Positions 36,196 to 48,165 of a stretch of DNA of 64,000 nucleotides are shown here, one piece after another. The notes beneath the pieces are model-generated. The model searched no databases. It saw nothing but the letters and a program-made list of their open reading frames with translations, and was not told the origin of the DNA. How positions within the stretch are numbered: position 1 is the first letter of the stretch; every line of letters begins with the position of its first letter. Source of the DNA: Mortierella sp. BCC40632 (taxonomy: Eukaryota; Mortierellomycota; Mortierellomycetes; Mortierellales; Mortierellaceae); the NCBI GenBank assembly GCA_011634665.1, contig WAEK01000001.1, forward strand, positions 1,996,501 to 2,060,500, in the 5' to 3' direction. A program made the translations under genes and the position numbers.

Positions 36196-39100
36196 AAAAA
36201 AAAGGAAAGAGAGAAGGCAGGACGGAGAAGAGTAGAAAAACTCACCAAGTAGGCGACGGGGGAAGGTGTGGATTATAAGAGCGGCAATGAGTTGGCTTCA
36301 GGTCTGTGCGGGAGGGCTTCTCACTGACTGAAGGACAGACTGGCCAACCTCACCGCTCCTTTCCGCCCAGCAGGCAGCACCATAGTGCACCTTGCACTTG
36401 GTGCCTGTGCCTTCCTTTTCTCCTCACTCCACCCTGCAGGGCAGTAGAAACTTGTTCCATGTCGCTTATCTTTCTTCCTTGTGGGCCGATGCGACGGATT
36501 CCCGATTAGAAAGAGGAAATATCCTCGCTCTACCCCAACTGCCAACGAGCCATACTTCTGGTACTGTTCAACGCCAATTGTCATGGGAGGCACAGTTACC
36601 TACTGTCTTTGACTTCACTCAACCATGTTCATCGCTCAATGACAAAAACTTGCTGCTTGCTGTCCATACCACGCCATGGCTCACCACGTAGTGAAAAGCC
36701 TTTCTCTTTTTCTTTTGCTCAAAGAGTCTGTGTGTGCCTGTTGAATCGCGTCTTCTGTCCAGACTCTTTGTCTATCTCTTGGCTTTCTCTTGAATCGATA
36801 GACTAGGGTGGCGATTTATTTGTTTAATCGCTTGAATAACCCGTATTCAATCGCACCATTCACCCTCTTTTTTCATTCTCCAGCCTGCATTGTAAACCAC
36901 ACACGCATATCGTATGTTCGGCTGTTTATCCGTGCCTCGACGTGTTGGTGCGCGCAGGGTTGTTCTAATTTCTTACTAATAGACTTTGTTCAGTCCCTAC
37001 AACACCATCGGGTACATCGCCTCCATTTAAAAAAAACTGGTCACCATGCTGGCGCAAGGCACTACTGGAAGAGCTGTCTCGATTCAAAGTGGTCGAATGT
37101 CCAGGGACGGCGTCCGACTTGGTCTGTTAGCCAAGGAAGAACAACGCAACAGTGGCCCGAGAGCGAGCATTAAGCGAAACGAGGTCGAATCAGAGTGCAC
37201 GCCTTGCGCGGTCCTTGATTGCGATTCGTCCCCTTTTTGGATTTCCTTCGCCCCATTTCTCCTTTCTCTTGGCTCAGAACGGACGGGGGAGGGAGCACCA
37301 AGGTGGGTTGTGTTCATTGCTTATCTCTGTGAACGAGGTGAATAGCCTAGTGCGAAAGACTATCTTGCGGCATGCCCAGACGTTCAGTTGGTTGTCCGCC
37401 CGCAGTCTGCAGACTCAGATGCTCGCGTTTTCCCTATTCGCCGAGCGAAACATTGTCAACCTCAGACCTTGTCTAGGTTGCGTTACATTTGATCCGTCTG
37501 GCGCCTGCGTCCAACGAGGCAGCAAGAGCAAGCTCGTTCGTTTCTAATGTTCTATCGCCTCTTAGCCATGTCAATAACTCTCACTCAAGATAACGGCTCC
37601 TCCTTTGTCACGATATCTCTCTCTGCCCTTGGCTGTCCCTCTCCTCCTCATTATATCCGGCTGCTTAGTCGGACATGAAATCTTGCAAAGCCCCTGGTGG
37701 TCACCTCTGATAGTTAGAAGGTTCGCTGGTCTAAGACCCAGGCTGGTTGTGGCGAGTGCTCGATCCACTCAGATTTGGAGGCAGCCCAATCTGATGCAAG
37801 ACTCAATGTGAAGTTGGATACAGTCTCCTTTTTTTTTTTCTTCACAACTCACCATCCCCTGGGAGCATGTTCTTGATACCTCTGAATATCTCATCTTTGC
37901 CTTTAGAAATAGGATTCCCGTTATCGTTGTGTCCCTTCATGGACTCCGCTGAAAAACAGGTGGGATAGTGAATGAGAGCTCACCTCGGCCTCATTTCCAT
38001 ACTTCTGTAACCTTTGAACCTCTCTGAAAAAGAAGAAAGAGAGCTCTTAGTCAAGGACCAGGACCCAAAAACCTTATTCGCTTTGTGGGCTTGAGCATGC
38101 CTGTGTGTGGATGTGGATAGTGGATGCACAGACCAAGGATGAAAGGGAGCAAAGAAGCAACACGGCACGGCCATAGGGCGACGATGAGCGCGAGAGGCAA
38201 AAGTAATAATGTCCGTTCTATTCTCGTATCCATTCCTCGCTTTGGCCTAAACGAGCTGCATGAACAAACGAACGCCTTCTTCCTCACCTCATCCACCCTT
38301 TGCTGCATATTGCCTTTTTTTTTTTGCGTCTTTTCTTTCCTCCCACTTTCCTCTTGAGTCCTTCCCCTCCTCTCCCCCCACGCTTTTTACTTTGCGTCTA
38401 GCACTCCCTCCCGTTCAATTGGTCAGCAGCTAGCGACCAAACTGGTACGAGAGGACAAGGGAGAAGGGATGACATTGTAAGCTGAAGCGAACAAACAGGG
38501 TGAAGAAGGGGTAAGGTATGTGTGTGTACTATTCAAAACTTTTGTCTATGGCCCATTGTGTGCCTTTTTTTTTTTTTTTTTTTTTTTTTTACCCAACAAT
38601 TTCAGACCATTCTTCTCCAGAAGAACTGAGGCCTAAACAAGCTTCCAGTGCAGATCGCACAAGACAGTTTGCCCCGCTGGGAATACCCGAGCCTTGAGAT
38701 ATCAAGTAGGTGGCTGGTCGGTCCATCCATTCGAAGGTACTGCATGAGTCGTGTGTGAGTGTGGAGAGGGTAGAAAAAAATACACGCATCAATTTTCATC
38801 TCAGCTTCTATGGATTCCTCCGGTTCTCTTTAGTGGAGTGAATGCATCGGGAACTACGTGCCTCAGAAGATGTTGTCGAAGCATAGAAAACAAGAAGATC
38901 GAAACCGAGAAAGCTCATCTCGTTCATTCCCTTCTTCTACATCCCCCGCGCTTCTTCCCCGCTTCTTCCCTGCCGTTCCTCCCTTACTTCTCCGCACTCC
39001 TTCAGTTCTTTTCATTTTTTCATAGATTTTCAGCTGTTTAGACAACGATTGAGCACATGTTTAGTATGTGGAGGGATCGACTGAGCAGAACGAGATGAAA

Positions 39101-39972
39101 GAGCAAAGGGAAAGAGAGGAGAGAAGAGGATGCTCACGATCTTGTCTAGAGGGTGTTTACTGCTTGTCAGTCATTGGCTAGGGATGCAACTTGCATTTTA
39201 TCGCTTGCCCTTGGTTGGCGTACTCGAGAGGCAACATGCGGGCGAAACGAAGGGGGCAGGCTCCGTTCCTGTGTAGCCACATGTTTACCTTGTTTCTCCA
39301 AGAGGACGGACAAGTTCTTTTTAATTTGACTACCTCAGGCACATATGCCCCTGTTTGCTACACGTAAAATCCGAATCTCACGCCCTTGTAGGATTGGGGT
39401 TTTTGTGTGTTTGATATCGCAGTTCTTGGTTCAGTCAGCCATCCAGGCCTGCTGGGAAAATTGTTTTGTTTTGGTGATTGGGTTGGCCGAGCATCGTCAG
39501 GTTGAAGATGCGAGGACGAGGACGAAGACAAGAAGAATAAAGAAGGCTAGATAACATCGTCCTCTTCCTCCTCTGACCTCTAATTTTCTCACTACTTCTT
39601 CCTCTTCGCCACTTTTTCCTGTTCCAAGTAGGGCTTGTAACTAGCCATTGGAAAGCGAACAGACACAAGTGGGCCGAGAGTCATGGTATCCTTCTTGCGT
39701 CGGTGAGAGCAAGCAAGTCGACTGCGATAAGACTGTGCCTCCACTGTTTCCTGCTACCGCCGCCACCATTCTTGTACCAAAAAAGATACATGGTTCATGC
39801 GTACCGCCCACCAAGGGTTCCCGATGAACAAAAAAATCTATCGTGGGACAAATGCAGAGAAAGAAAACATTGTGTGGTCACAAAAACCATGGCCCATTTT
39901 TCACCTCTTCAGACCAAAAACAAAGTCTTTGTTTGTTTGCTGGGAGTCGAGACGATTGCGAATGTGCTGTCT

Positions 39973-39973
<1 letters not shown>

Positions 39974-40006
<33 letters not shown>
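39974..40006. repeat. GT microsatellite
   Basis: About 16 uninterrupted GT units. Confidence 0.9.
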
Positions 40007-41236
40007 CCCAACCCCTGAAAGAGGAAGGGGAGCGAGAGAGGGTCTAGGTTCTCCTCCACTTCTGTCCAAGAAAGTGTACACTCCACATCCTCTCTGATCC
40101 TCCACCTCCCTCCCTCGGCTATGTTGTCATTCATTGATTACTATGCTGCGGTTCGAGCACCTCCTCCCAGAAAGATGAAAACAATCGATTGACTCATCTA
40201 TGGCTGAAGTACTCTGTGGGAACATGGGCAGGAAGTTCTTCTGAATCCCATACCTTCAACCTCTTGTTTCCTCCCTCTTTTTCTACATTCAATGCAAGAT
40301 GTCATATCACACCCCTTGGCTTCTCCACAGAAAAAGCAACATGGCTGCAGAAACAGAAAAGGGGAGGTTATTACACAATGCGTTCAGCCAATGCCCCAAC
40401 AATCGCGCACGATCCGGAGCGACGGAAAAGAGGAACGAACTAGAGGACGCAGAGGTGGGTGCTGAAAGCCTCCACCGGGAAGAGGTTGTACCGACTAACG
40501 CTTTGGATTATGTTCTCTTGTAGACGCACGATCATGCACACACGACACTTTTTCTCACTGCAGACAAGGAATGACGATATGCATGAATTCCTGACGAGGA
40601 GTGTGCCTGTTATCAGCTCGAAATGTAAGGTTGCTGCCTGTTGCTGCATAAAAAAGTTGACAGCGACAACCAAAAGGTGGAAAACAATCCCCATCGCCCT
40701 GTCTTTCCTCTGATGTTCGGACTAGAGGGTATAATCGCTACAACAGATGGGATTTGAGTCCTCACAGGGCTGATGTTCTACTATCTGGACTAGAGTTTAT
40801 TGAAGCCTCAGAATTTACAGCCAAAGGTACAGTCTGGAATCCTGCCCATGTTCTTGAGGGTTACGTAAAGAGTCTCATTGACAAAGAGACCTCATCTCCA
40901 CCCAAACAAAGGGACGAATAGCACTCTTGAGTGTGTGTACACCCACTCTTCCTATCCAGACGCGCTTTCCAAATAACAAACATGAGAACTGGTGGTCAAT
41001 TTTTCAGACAAAGACGTCTGCACTATCGGACACCATTGCTCGTGTGTATCATATTTATGTCCGCACCCATTTTCAGGGCCGATCTCATGTAGAACTTGCA
41101 GCACAGCTAGGAAAGAAACCCCTCTAACTCTAGCCTCCAGCAGCATGTATAAGACGACTAAAAAGCAAATACGCGAGCTGCTTGATTAAAGATGTCAGAA
41201 GACTGAGCTTTGTCCTGACTCAGTCAGCTTTGAGCT

Positions 41237-41301
41237 TCATTCATTCATTCATTCATTCATTCATTCATTCATTCATTCATTCATTCATTCATTCATTCAT
41301 T
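41237..41301. repeat. ATTC tetranucleotide repeat
   Basis: About 16 perfect ATTC units. Confidence 0.92.
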
Positions 41302-41775
41302 CTTCTTTTGTATTTGTTGCATAAGATGGATTTTGATGATCATCATGCTCTCATCTCGCAATTACCCAATTACCACAGAAAGAGTAATTAAGTCGATTGT
41401 ACCTGAGCTAGACGAAATGAACCTCTCAATCGAGTCATATATGGAGAGCAGACTCTTTCTGGACAATACTGTGTGCCGAAAAAAAATGCTGGGAGAGTAC
41501 CGAAAATGAGGCTGACTGTTGACAGAGTCCTGACCTTTGACGGTCTATCTCTTCAATAGTAATCTATGAACTGCAGAAAACGGCCGAGGTCTTTGGCTTT
41601 TAGGAAAGCGGGTAGGGCTTTCAGAGTTAGAAGAGGACGACTCAATTTCTCTCTTCCCTCCCCTTCCTCTCCTCATTTCTCTCTTCCTCTCCATTTTCAC
41701 TTTTTATTATTCTTTTTCTTTTCTTTTCTTTTTTTTCTTCTTCTCTTTCCCGTTCCCTTCTTTTTCAAGCTACAA

Positions 41776-42317
41776 ATGGACTTGAACAGTACTTATCTTA
41801 CTCGATACAATAAGCAGTTCTTGTACACAGCCGATCCCAGCAACGTAGTATGTGCTTCGCTGGAATAACCGGGAATCTTTACTTCTTTACTTTTGTTATC
41901 GCAAATGCACTGAAGCAACCAAAAGCTCGTGTTTAGCGCTACCTTGTTGTTGCAATCGAAAAGAGGCGGTGGGTGTATCGGGGCTGCCCCAAGAATTTGA
42001 TGAGAGTGTAAACGTCGCGCTCATCCAGGAAAATCTGTCAATGCTATCATCTAGAAGTCTAGAGATGACTTTGTTGCTAATGACGTTCTTTACAGCATCC
42101 TGCAGGTAATGGATGAGTCAAGGAAACTATAGCAATAGGGTAAGGAAACCGTCTCTAGCAGGGCTAATATGGGTACCTGTTCCCATTGAAATTGGAATGG
42201 CCAACTCAGAATGTTTAGCTTCACCACCTCACTATCCCAGGGAATCGTTCGTACCTTACAGCAATAGCCACGAGGATTGTCGCTGAAGATGCTTACTTAT
42301 ACGACAGAATCGAGTAA
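41776..42317 (+). CDS. Candidate small three-exon gene, unidentified (73 residues)
   Basis: I do not recognise this. A C/T-rich leader (41640-41770) like those of the confirmed genes ends at an ATG (41776). Proposed exons 41776-41847, 42055-42105 and 42219-42314 plus TAA have a GTATGT donor, a TCTAG acceptor, a GTAATG donor and a TTTAG acceptor. All phases are 0 and the frame stays open to the stop. Pieces read MDLNSTYLTRYNKQF, SRDDFVANDVLYSILQ and LTIPGNRSYLTAIATRIVAE, which look like ordinary globular protein rather than low-complexity translation. Three short exons can align by chance, so this stays speculative. It could also be a decayed or larger gene. Confidence 0.3.
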
Positions 42318-45300
42318 AGCCTTGCAACACTATACGCTTAGACAAGCGAGGAGACACCGCCTCGTCACTGCCTGAAAGCCTATGGACCCTCCAAGCATTT
42401 TAATACTAGGAATGGACAGGGGGACATATTCTATTACTGCTAGCGCATCTAGTGCAACCGATTTAGTATTGAAAACTCTATCTAGAGCTAGCTCAACCTC
42501 TTGAATTAGATCAAATTGGGTAATTCGTTCTGCTTCATGTGAAAACTTTGCTAGAGTAACTGAACAAATGATGAGCAGCGACAAAAAAAAAAAAAAAAAA
42601 AAACTAGACGGTCAAGTCGTGTCCAAATATCGAACTGTATTGGTATCAAGGGTCTTAGGCTTTAGAATACTAGCATGAGTATTGAAGCAAACGTCGGAGG
42701 CTGAGGAGTCTTCGCAGTTAGATGATGACTAATGATCCCGAGGTTTGCCAAGGTGACTTATCCAAAGCATGAACAGGATGAATATATTATTGAAAGAGCT
42801 ACGAAGTGGGCTATCGATCTACTCGAAAGGAGTAGTTTTCGAGGCGATTCAGGAGTAGTTTTGGTGTCAAGCAAAACATGTCACAAAAAAAAAAAAATAA
42901 AAGAAAAGAACACAGACCCATGATCCAACCAATTGCTATTCCTGAAACGCACGATTTTTGCACTAAGTGCAAAAGTCGAGGAATATGCACCTACTTGTTT
43001 CTGACTCTCACCTCTAGACTTCTACAGCTTTGGCTACTGGCCACTTTGTAACCATCGCTTTTGCGTATTCATCAAGGGAAGTTGTCAAAAAGGTATCTTG
43101 GCATCACAGAGTGTGCTCGACGGCTCGTTTGCCTGTGGTCCACAATCACCTTCAATATTTAGATCATCTGTTCCAGTTTATCGAGAGGACAGAAAGGGCG
43201 AATATCATTGATCTTAAGTCCATCCCACGCCATCTGTCAAGGACACAAGTTCACTCACACAACATGATTCCTCCAATAGAGACAGGACCAGAGGACAGGT
43301 AGAGAAAGGAGAAGAGTTTTAGTGCAGGCTGACTCTCCTATCTGGGCGCTGCTAGTACGTCTTTTTAAATCATTCAGAGTAGTCACAAATAAACCTTGCT
43401 CGCGGTTCCTAGAGAAAGAAGAGTGAATGGGTCGTGATGCAATTTGCTTAAGTCGGTCGGACCAGCAATCCCTGAGTCCTGTTACTTCGTCATCACAATT
43501 TCTGCTTTAGGTATGGTGCGGCGTAGCGGACCAGCACAGGGGGAAAAGAGCTCGCACTGCTTGGCAGGCAGGTGTGTGAGACCTACTGGGAAAGGGGATT
43601 GCCAGCATAGAAGAGGGAGACATACTGATCACGACGCGTATCACCGTTCTATAGAGAGAGAACAAGGCAAGAGAAAAGACTCGCAAATGAACAATATCTA
43701 GCTACAGGATTGCACCTCCGGGGCGGGCGGACGAGTGGACCTGCTCCAGACGGTAAGTATTCACAAACGGATCGGGAAAATAAAAGGAAGAAAACAAAAC
43801 TGTCTTTATTGTCTGGTGTCGAGGGACACCATTTATACCCCCTGGCCCAGGGGCCAGAAGATCGCCCAGTCGTATTTACTACACCACAATGGTATGGTGG
43901 GAGGAGATTCTTCTTTTGAGGGGAGCGTTTATTCAAAATTTGAGATGTAGTAATCCTAATCGCCAAAGTATCTATAACCACTCTAAGGTTTCCTGCAGCA
44001 AACTGAATTTCAGAACACGCTGTAATGAATAGTTAAAGCTTACAACTCATTCACTCACAGGAAAGTCTTGAGATCAATCGGTAATCAATGACAATTCTGG
44101 ATGGATACGATCAGCGTTTCTCAAAAGTCGGATGATATCCGATCCGATTTTCCCCCTGAGTTATCTCTATTCAAAAAAAAAACGTTGGATCGGATATCAT
44201 CCAACTTTTGAGAAACACTGAATACATGAATCGTCGAAGAAAGGTATGCCTCAGACATCCGGACTAGAGCTAGGTAACAAGACCTGCCTTCACTGATTTA
44301 GAGCGACTGGAGTCATGGCGCGTGTCATGAAACAGCAGGGTCTCTATCAGTCGTTTATTGATCTCAAGCAATACCTTTACAGAGTCGACCACTGCGGTCC
44401 CAGTCATCACACCTCTTTGGTCATCACGCGTCATATCAGTGATTTTCATATGACGCATTTGGCTTTTCAAGTGCTCTCAATTTACAGACATTCTCCTAAC
44501 TAGGGCACGAGTGCCAAGACAAAGTCTTTACTTCGTCGTGGAAGAAACACTAGTCGACAACCTCCAACCTATTTTGAATATCTTCTGACACTTCAATGCC
44601 TCACAAGGAAAATCGTTCGAGAAGAATCAATAGCCGATGATCAGGTGCCAGATTCTGAGACTGATATGAGAGCCCATAATCACACAAACAAAGCCTCAGA
44701 GAGTCGCGACATTGGAATTGACCCGAGCTGCTCCTATCCGAAGCTGAGTCGCCACTTTTCCATAAAGTGTTCCCTCCAGACTATGTAGTAGCCTGTGGAC
44801 ACTTCTCCACACAAGAATCACTCCTATATTGCGTCAGCGACTTTAGTCTTGGCGTGAGAAAATGTTCCACATCCCGTTATGTCATGGGGTTACCGAGTCG
44901 ATCCTAAATCCAACTTCACGGAATACATATTTTCATAAAGACGTTCAAGGCACCGTGTGTCCATACCCTCCCGACTTGAACCTGGACCTCACGTGATCCA
45001 TCGCCACAATATGACGCACAAGAAAAACTGGCTAGTGGTCGGACAGCTTCTTTGCCATCACAATCGCGTCGATCTCTCCAAAGTGCTCCTCATCTGTTAC
45101 ATCTGGTAAAAACTAACGAAGTAGTTGATCATAAAAGACAATTCCACTAGGGAACATGCCACGGCCATTGCTATGCCGAGCTTCCGCAGATCTGAGTGGA
45201 TTGCTGTGCCATCCAGGCTAATGGCTGGATTGAGGCTTGACGATAGCATGGTCTCTACTGGGCTGCTAATGGTAATTTTCTCTGCGATGCTTTATCTAGG

Positions 45301-45328
45301 TGGGTTTTTTTTGCCGAAGGCTGCATAA
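42318..45328. other. Region without a recognised gene
   Basis: Contains the hAT-like MITE at 44112-44220 and an A run (42582-42603). Short open segments at 42735-42923 (+), 43030-43302 (+), 42330-42584 (-) and 44315-44503 (+) have balanced amino-acid composition but no known domain. The 200 bp before 45329 should be the HP1 promoter and leader. Confidence 0.5.
44112..44220. mobile_element. Short hAT-like MITE (109 bp)
   Basis: Inverted arms of about 37 bp: the left arm begins CAGCGTTTCTCAAAAGTCGG and the complement of the right arm begins CAGTGTTTCTCAAAAGTTGG. Both continue GATGATATCCGATCC and are separated by about 35 bp. The CAGnGnTTCTCAA terminus is the classic hAT pattern. The flanks (GATACGAT left, AATACATG right) do not form an exact 8-bp duplication, so the insertion is probably old. 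No coding capacity. Confidence 0.75.
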
Positions 45329-46174
45329 ATGGGAAAAAGCACGACATCGCCAGCCGTCAAGGACGAGGAACAGGTGGCACAGCAGGTTGAGGAAAAGGCA
45401 CCCGTTTCCGCCGTGCCAGTGACAAATAACGACGACGCTGAGGACGAAGGCGCTCGAGAGGAAGAGGAAGACGATAACGACGAAAACGACGACGTCTTTG
45501 AGGTAGAGCGAGTAGTGGGGCATGAGCACAAACTCAATGGACTGCATTACCATATCAAGTGGAAAGGATACTCAAATGATGACAATACCTGGGAGCACCA
45601 CAAGTCAGTTTTTTGCAAGGATCTTGTCGCCGAATACTGGAAGCGCTACGAAGCAAGCGGAGGAAAGAAGAGCGATACTACTGGAAAAGATCCAAAGCCT
45701 CAATCATCAAAGCGTGCCAGCTCCGTAGGATTAAGGCCAAATAGCGGCAGTTCGAAACGAAATAGCTCATCAGGTTCGAGACATGCGGCACCAGATGCAC
45801 AGGAACCATTATTGCCAAAGCACCTTCCACCTCTGGACCATGAGCCAATTCCAGCAACTAAAAGAGAGCGCGGAGCTGACAAGGATATGGAACCAACGGC
45901 AACAAGGAAGCGAAAGTCGGCTCGACGAGAAGAAGTGGACGAAGAGGTAGAGAGACCTGGAGCAAGTACCTGGGCGCCACCCAAATCATGGACATCTTGG
46001 GAGGAACATGTGGATCATGTTGCTACCGTCGAGAGATCCAACAAAAAGATGAAGGTGCACCTTTCTTGGAAGAACGGTCACGATACCGAGCACCCTATCG
46101 AGGACGCCCATGTTAAATGTCCTCAGAAACTCATCAAGTTTTATGAGAGCCACTTGAAGTTCACCCAGGCATAG
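45329..46174 (+). CDS. Heterochromatin protein 1 (chromodomain plus chromo shadow domain)
   Basis: Single exon, 281 residues. An acidic N-terminal tract (about 36-56) leads into the chromodomain at about 57-106, FEVERVVGHEHKLNGLHYHI then KWKGYSNDDNTWEHH. The aromatic cage residues are readable as F57, W78 and Y81. A Ser/Lys-rich hinge with basic clusters (TRKRKSARR) follows, then a chromo shadow domain at about 216-278 (SWEEHVDHVATVE, HLSWKNGHDTEHPIEDAHVK, KLIKFYESHLKF). HP1/Swi6 proteins bind H3K9-methylated nucleosomes, dimerise through the shadow domain and recruit silencing partners. The start is the first ATG after an in-frame TAA directly upstream. A sirtuin and a DNAJC9-like protein elsewhere in the window are functionally related, but there is no operon-like linkage. 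Confidence 0.95.
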   Translation: MGKSTTSPAVKDEEQVAQQVEEKAPVSAVPVTNNDDAEDEGAREEEEDDNDENDDVFEVERVVGHEHKLNGLHYHIKWKGYSNDDNTWEHHKSVFCKDLVAEYWKRYEASGGKKSDTTGKDPKPQSSKRASSVGLRPNSGSSKRNSSSGSRHAAPDAQEPLLPKHLPPLDHEPIPATKRERGADKDMEPTATRKRKSARREEVDEEVERPGASTWAPPKSWTSWEEHVDHVATVERSNKKMKVHLSWKNGHDTEHPIEDAHVKCPQKLIKFYESHLKFTQA

Positions 46175-47072
46175 TCAAACTTACTGACCATCCGGGTTTG
46201 AATCTTGCAATCAACGAGATACTGAAAAAAAGGGAGCAGGAAAAATAATAATAATAAAAAAAAAATTGCGATGGAAACATGCGGTGCAACCACTAAACCC
46301 GATCCTGTCGCGGGGCCTCGGGAGAACCAACTTTGTTCCTCTGTGCGTAATTATCCAGTATTTAAGGTTTCTTGGACGGTGTTTCTGAAGGCTCGCTCAA
46401 GTTCAACACTCGCCTCGCCCATTCAACTCTTCTCATCCTGTCGATCATCCCAGCAATCCAACCTTTGGTCCAAGTCCCGGATTCGTTTATGTCCTCTTGC
46501 TGTTTTTCTCTCAAGTCTCTCGAGAATCGTTCAGTCTTTCCATGTAAGAGCATAACGTTCTGATTAAGCATTGGTGGCACTTGGACCCTTCCTGCATGTC
46601 AGTAGGTTCAGTTCGAAGACGTCCTACCATTCTCTTCTGTTGCCTACTTGGCTGCATTCTCTTCTGTTTTGCGCATTTGCCACTGAAGAGATGTTTTGCG
46701 CTGGTAGGAAAGACATGGGAATGAGAAAGGATTGGCGTGGTGGATGGCCGAGACATTCATGAGCAGGGAATCCGAGGCAGAATCGAGGTAGTGAATATGG
46801 CACTCATCTGCACTCTTGAAAGGCTGTGTCGGACTATCTTCGAGCTATGGACCGTAGAGCTCTATGTGGTCTCCATGTCGTCTTTCATAAAGTCCTGGGG
46901 TTATCGCCATCAGCTACCTCAGTATCTTTCCACTTTATTGACATTCCTCCATCTCATTGGGTGACAGTCCATAGGTCCCAAGTTTGTGCGCAATCATCCA
47001 TCCCAAGTGTCGATATCACTTTGTCTTTGCTATCAGAGAAAACCCATCGCTGGTCGAACCAACCTTTTCTAA
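46175..47072. other. Intergenic region, no supported gene
   Basis: It should hold the HP1 3' UTR and the promoter of the next gene. An antisense ORF at 46362-46580 (72 codons, includes WTKGWIAGMIDRMRRVEWAR) reads like protein but has no ATG-led upstream exon or domain I can defend. Confidence 0.5.
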
Positions 47073-48165
47073 ATGCAGCACTCTCATCCTTCTCAAGACA
47101 AGCAGAGCCATCAGCTACATTGGCTGCAACGACACCAACTCCACAATCTTCCGCTGTCTTACCCTCACCAACCACCCGCAGCCCCAGATTCAAATGAACA
47201 GCATCCTCAGAGGCTGCGGAAGCGTAGTCTACTATTAGGATCAGACGAACAGCTGCTCAGAAAGGTAAGCTCGAGGCTATGATACCCAATTCTCTTCTCT
47301 TGTGAAATTATCCATCTTGCTAATTCTTTCTTGAATCGAATAACTGGGAAAACATTAGAGACGGAACACAAATGAGGCATGGAGTGAGAGTCACAGACTG
47401 GAGAGCCTGAGACATACTCTGGACAATGCCATTTCACAGTCGTCTGACTTTGGTCAGTTGAACAGACATCATCAAGGACTACCGACCGTTGGGACGCTGA
47501 CAGCCCCGAATACACCAGTAATAGGCAAAGAGAGGGCTCACTTGTCTCAGCATGTAATGGATAGACTCTGCCATTCAAACCCTCCCACGCCACGTATGGC
47601 AAGCTCGCCTCGCATTCATCATGGGTCACCATCAAGCCCTCTAGACTTGATATCGTCTGGGTCATATTTTGAGTCAGCTCATATCCCCCATTTGTCTCCT
47701 TCGCTGACAATTGGGTGCAATGCCCAGCCTGATATCTCATCCGAATCGATCATGGATATGGATTCGACCGAGATAGACTCTGCTGACGAAGAAAGGGTAT
47801 CCCTCCATGAGGGTCTACTGAGAGGGGCTCAGGCACTCAGCATCGATCAGCCCATGTCGAGGCAACTTTACTCCCCAGCACCGTCCTCTCCCAGCGACAG
47901 TAGCCTTATCGACTATGATGAAGACGTATCTCTTTATCACAACTATAATCATCAAATGGAATCAGATCATGAGGACACAGTGGTCAGGTCTCTTTCAGCG
48001 ACGACCACAGTGGTGGCACCAAGCCAATTGGAACCGCCTCTCAGGCATCAGCCACCGGAGACAAACCCTAGTGACCGGGCTCAATTTGTGATGGGATACC
48101 GTCCAGACTGTGAACGGTGCAAGCGGCGAGAGAAAGGACACTTTGCCCATTTTCGAGGCAAATAA
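47073..48165 (+). CDS. Unidentified protein with C-terminal Cys-x2-Cys/GHFxHF motif
   Basis: Two exons, 47073-47264 and 47359-48165, joined in phase 0 by a GTAAGC donor and an ATTAG acceptor; 332 residues. The N-terminal 55 residues are His/Gln/Pro-rich. Across the junction the sequence is charged and helical (LLRK, RRNTNEAWSESHRLESLRHT). The middle is Ser/Pro-rich with possible phosphorylation sites. An acidic stretch (DMDSTEIDSADEERVS) precedes a His/Tyr-rich patch. The last 20 residues, MGYRPDCERCKRREKGHFAH, contain Cys-x2-Cys and a Gly-His-Phe-x-His-Phe ending that could bind a metal or serve as a docking tail. I believe I have seen similar endings in fungal proteins but cannot name the family. 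The first ATG is my choice of start; an upstream exon cannot be excluded. Confidence 0.6.

Noticed and set aside
45125..45328. 67-codon ORF directly upstream of and in frame with HP1
   Set aside because: It ends in TAA immediately before the HP1 ATG, and the sequence does not resemble HP1. It helps fix the HP1 start but is not itself supported.
46362..46580. 72-codon antisense ORF downstream of HP1
   Set aside because: Its composition looks protein-like, but it begins with GTG, has no identifiable domain, and no convincing upstream exon was found.
46826..47197. 123-codon ORF overlapping the first exon of the unidentified gene
   Set aside because: Its frame cannot join the second exon, whereas the frame starting at 47073 can, with consensus splice sites.
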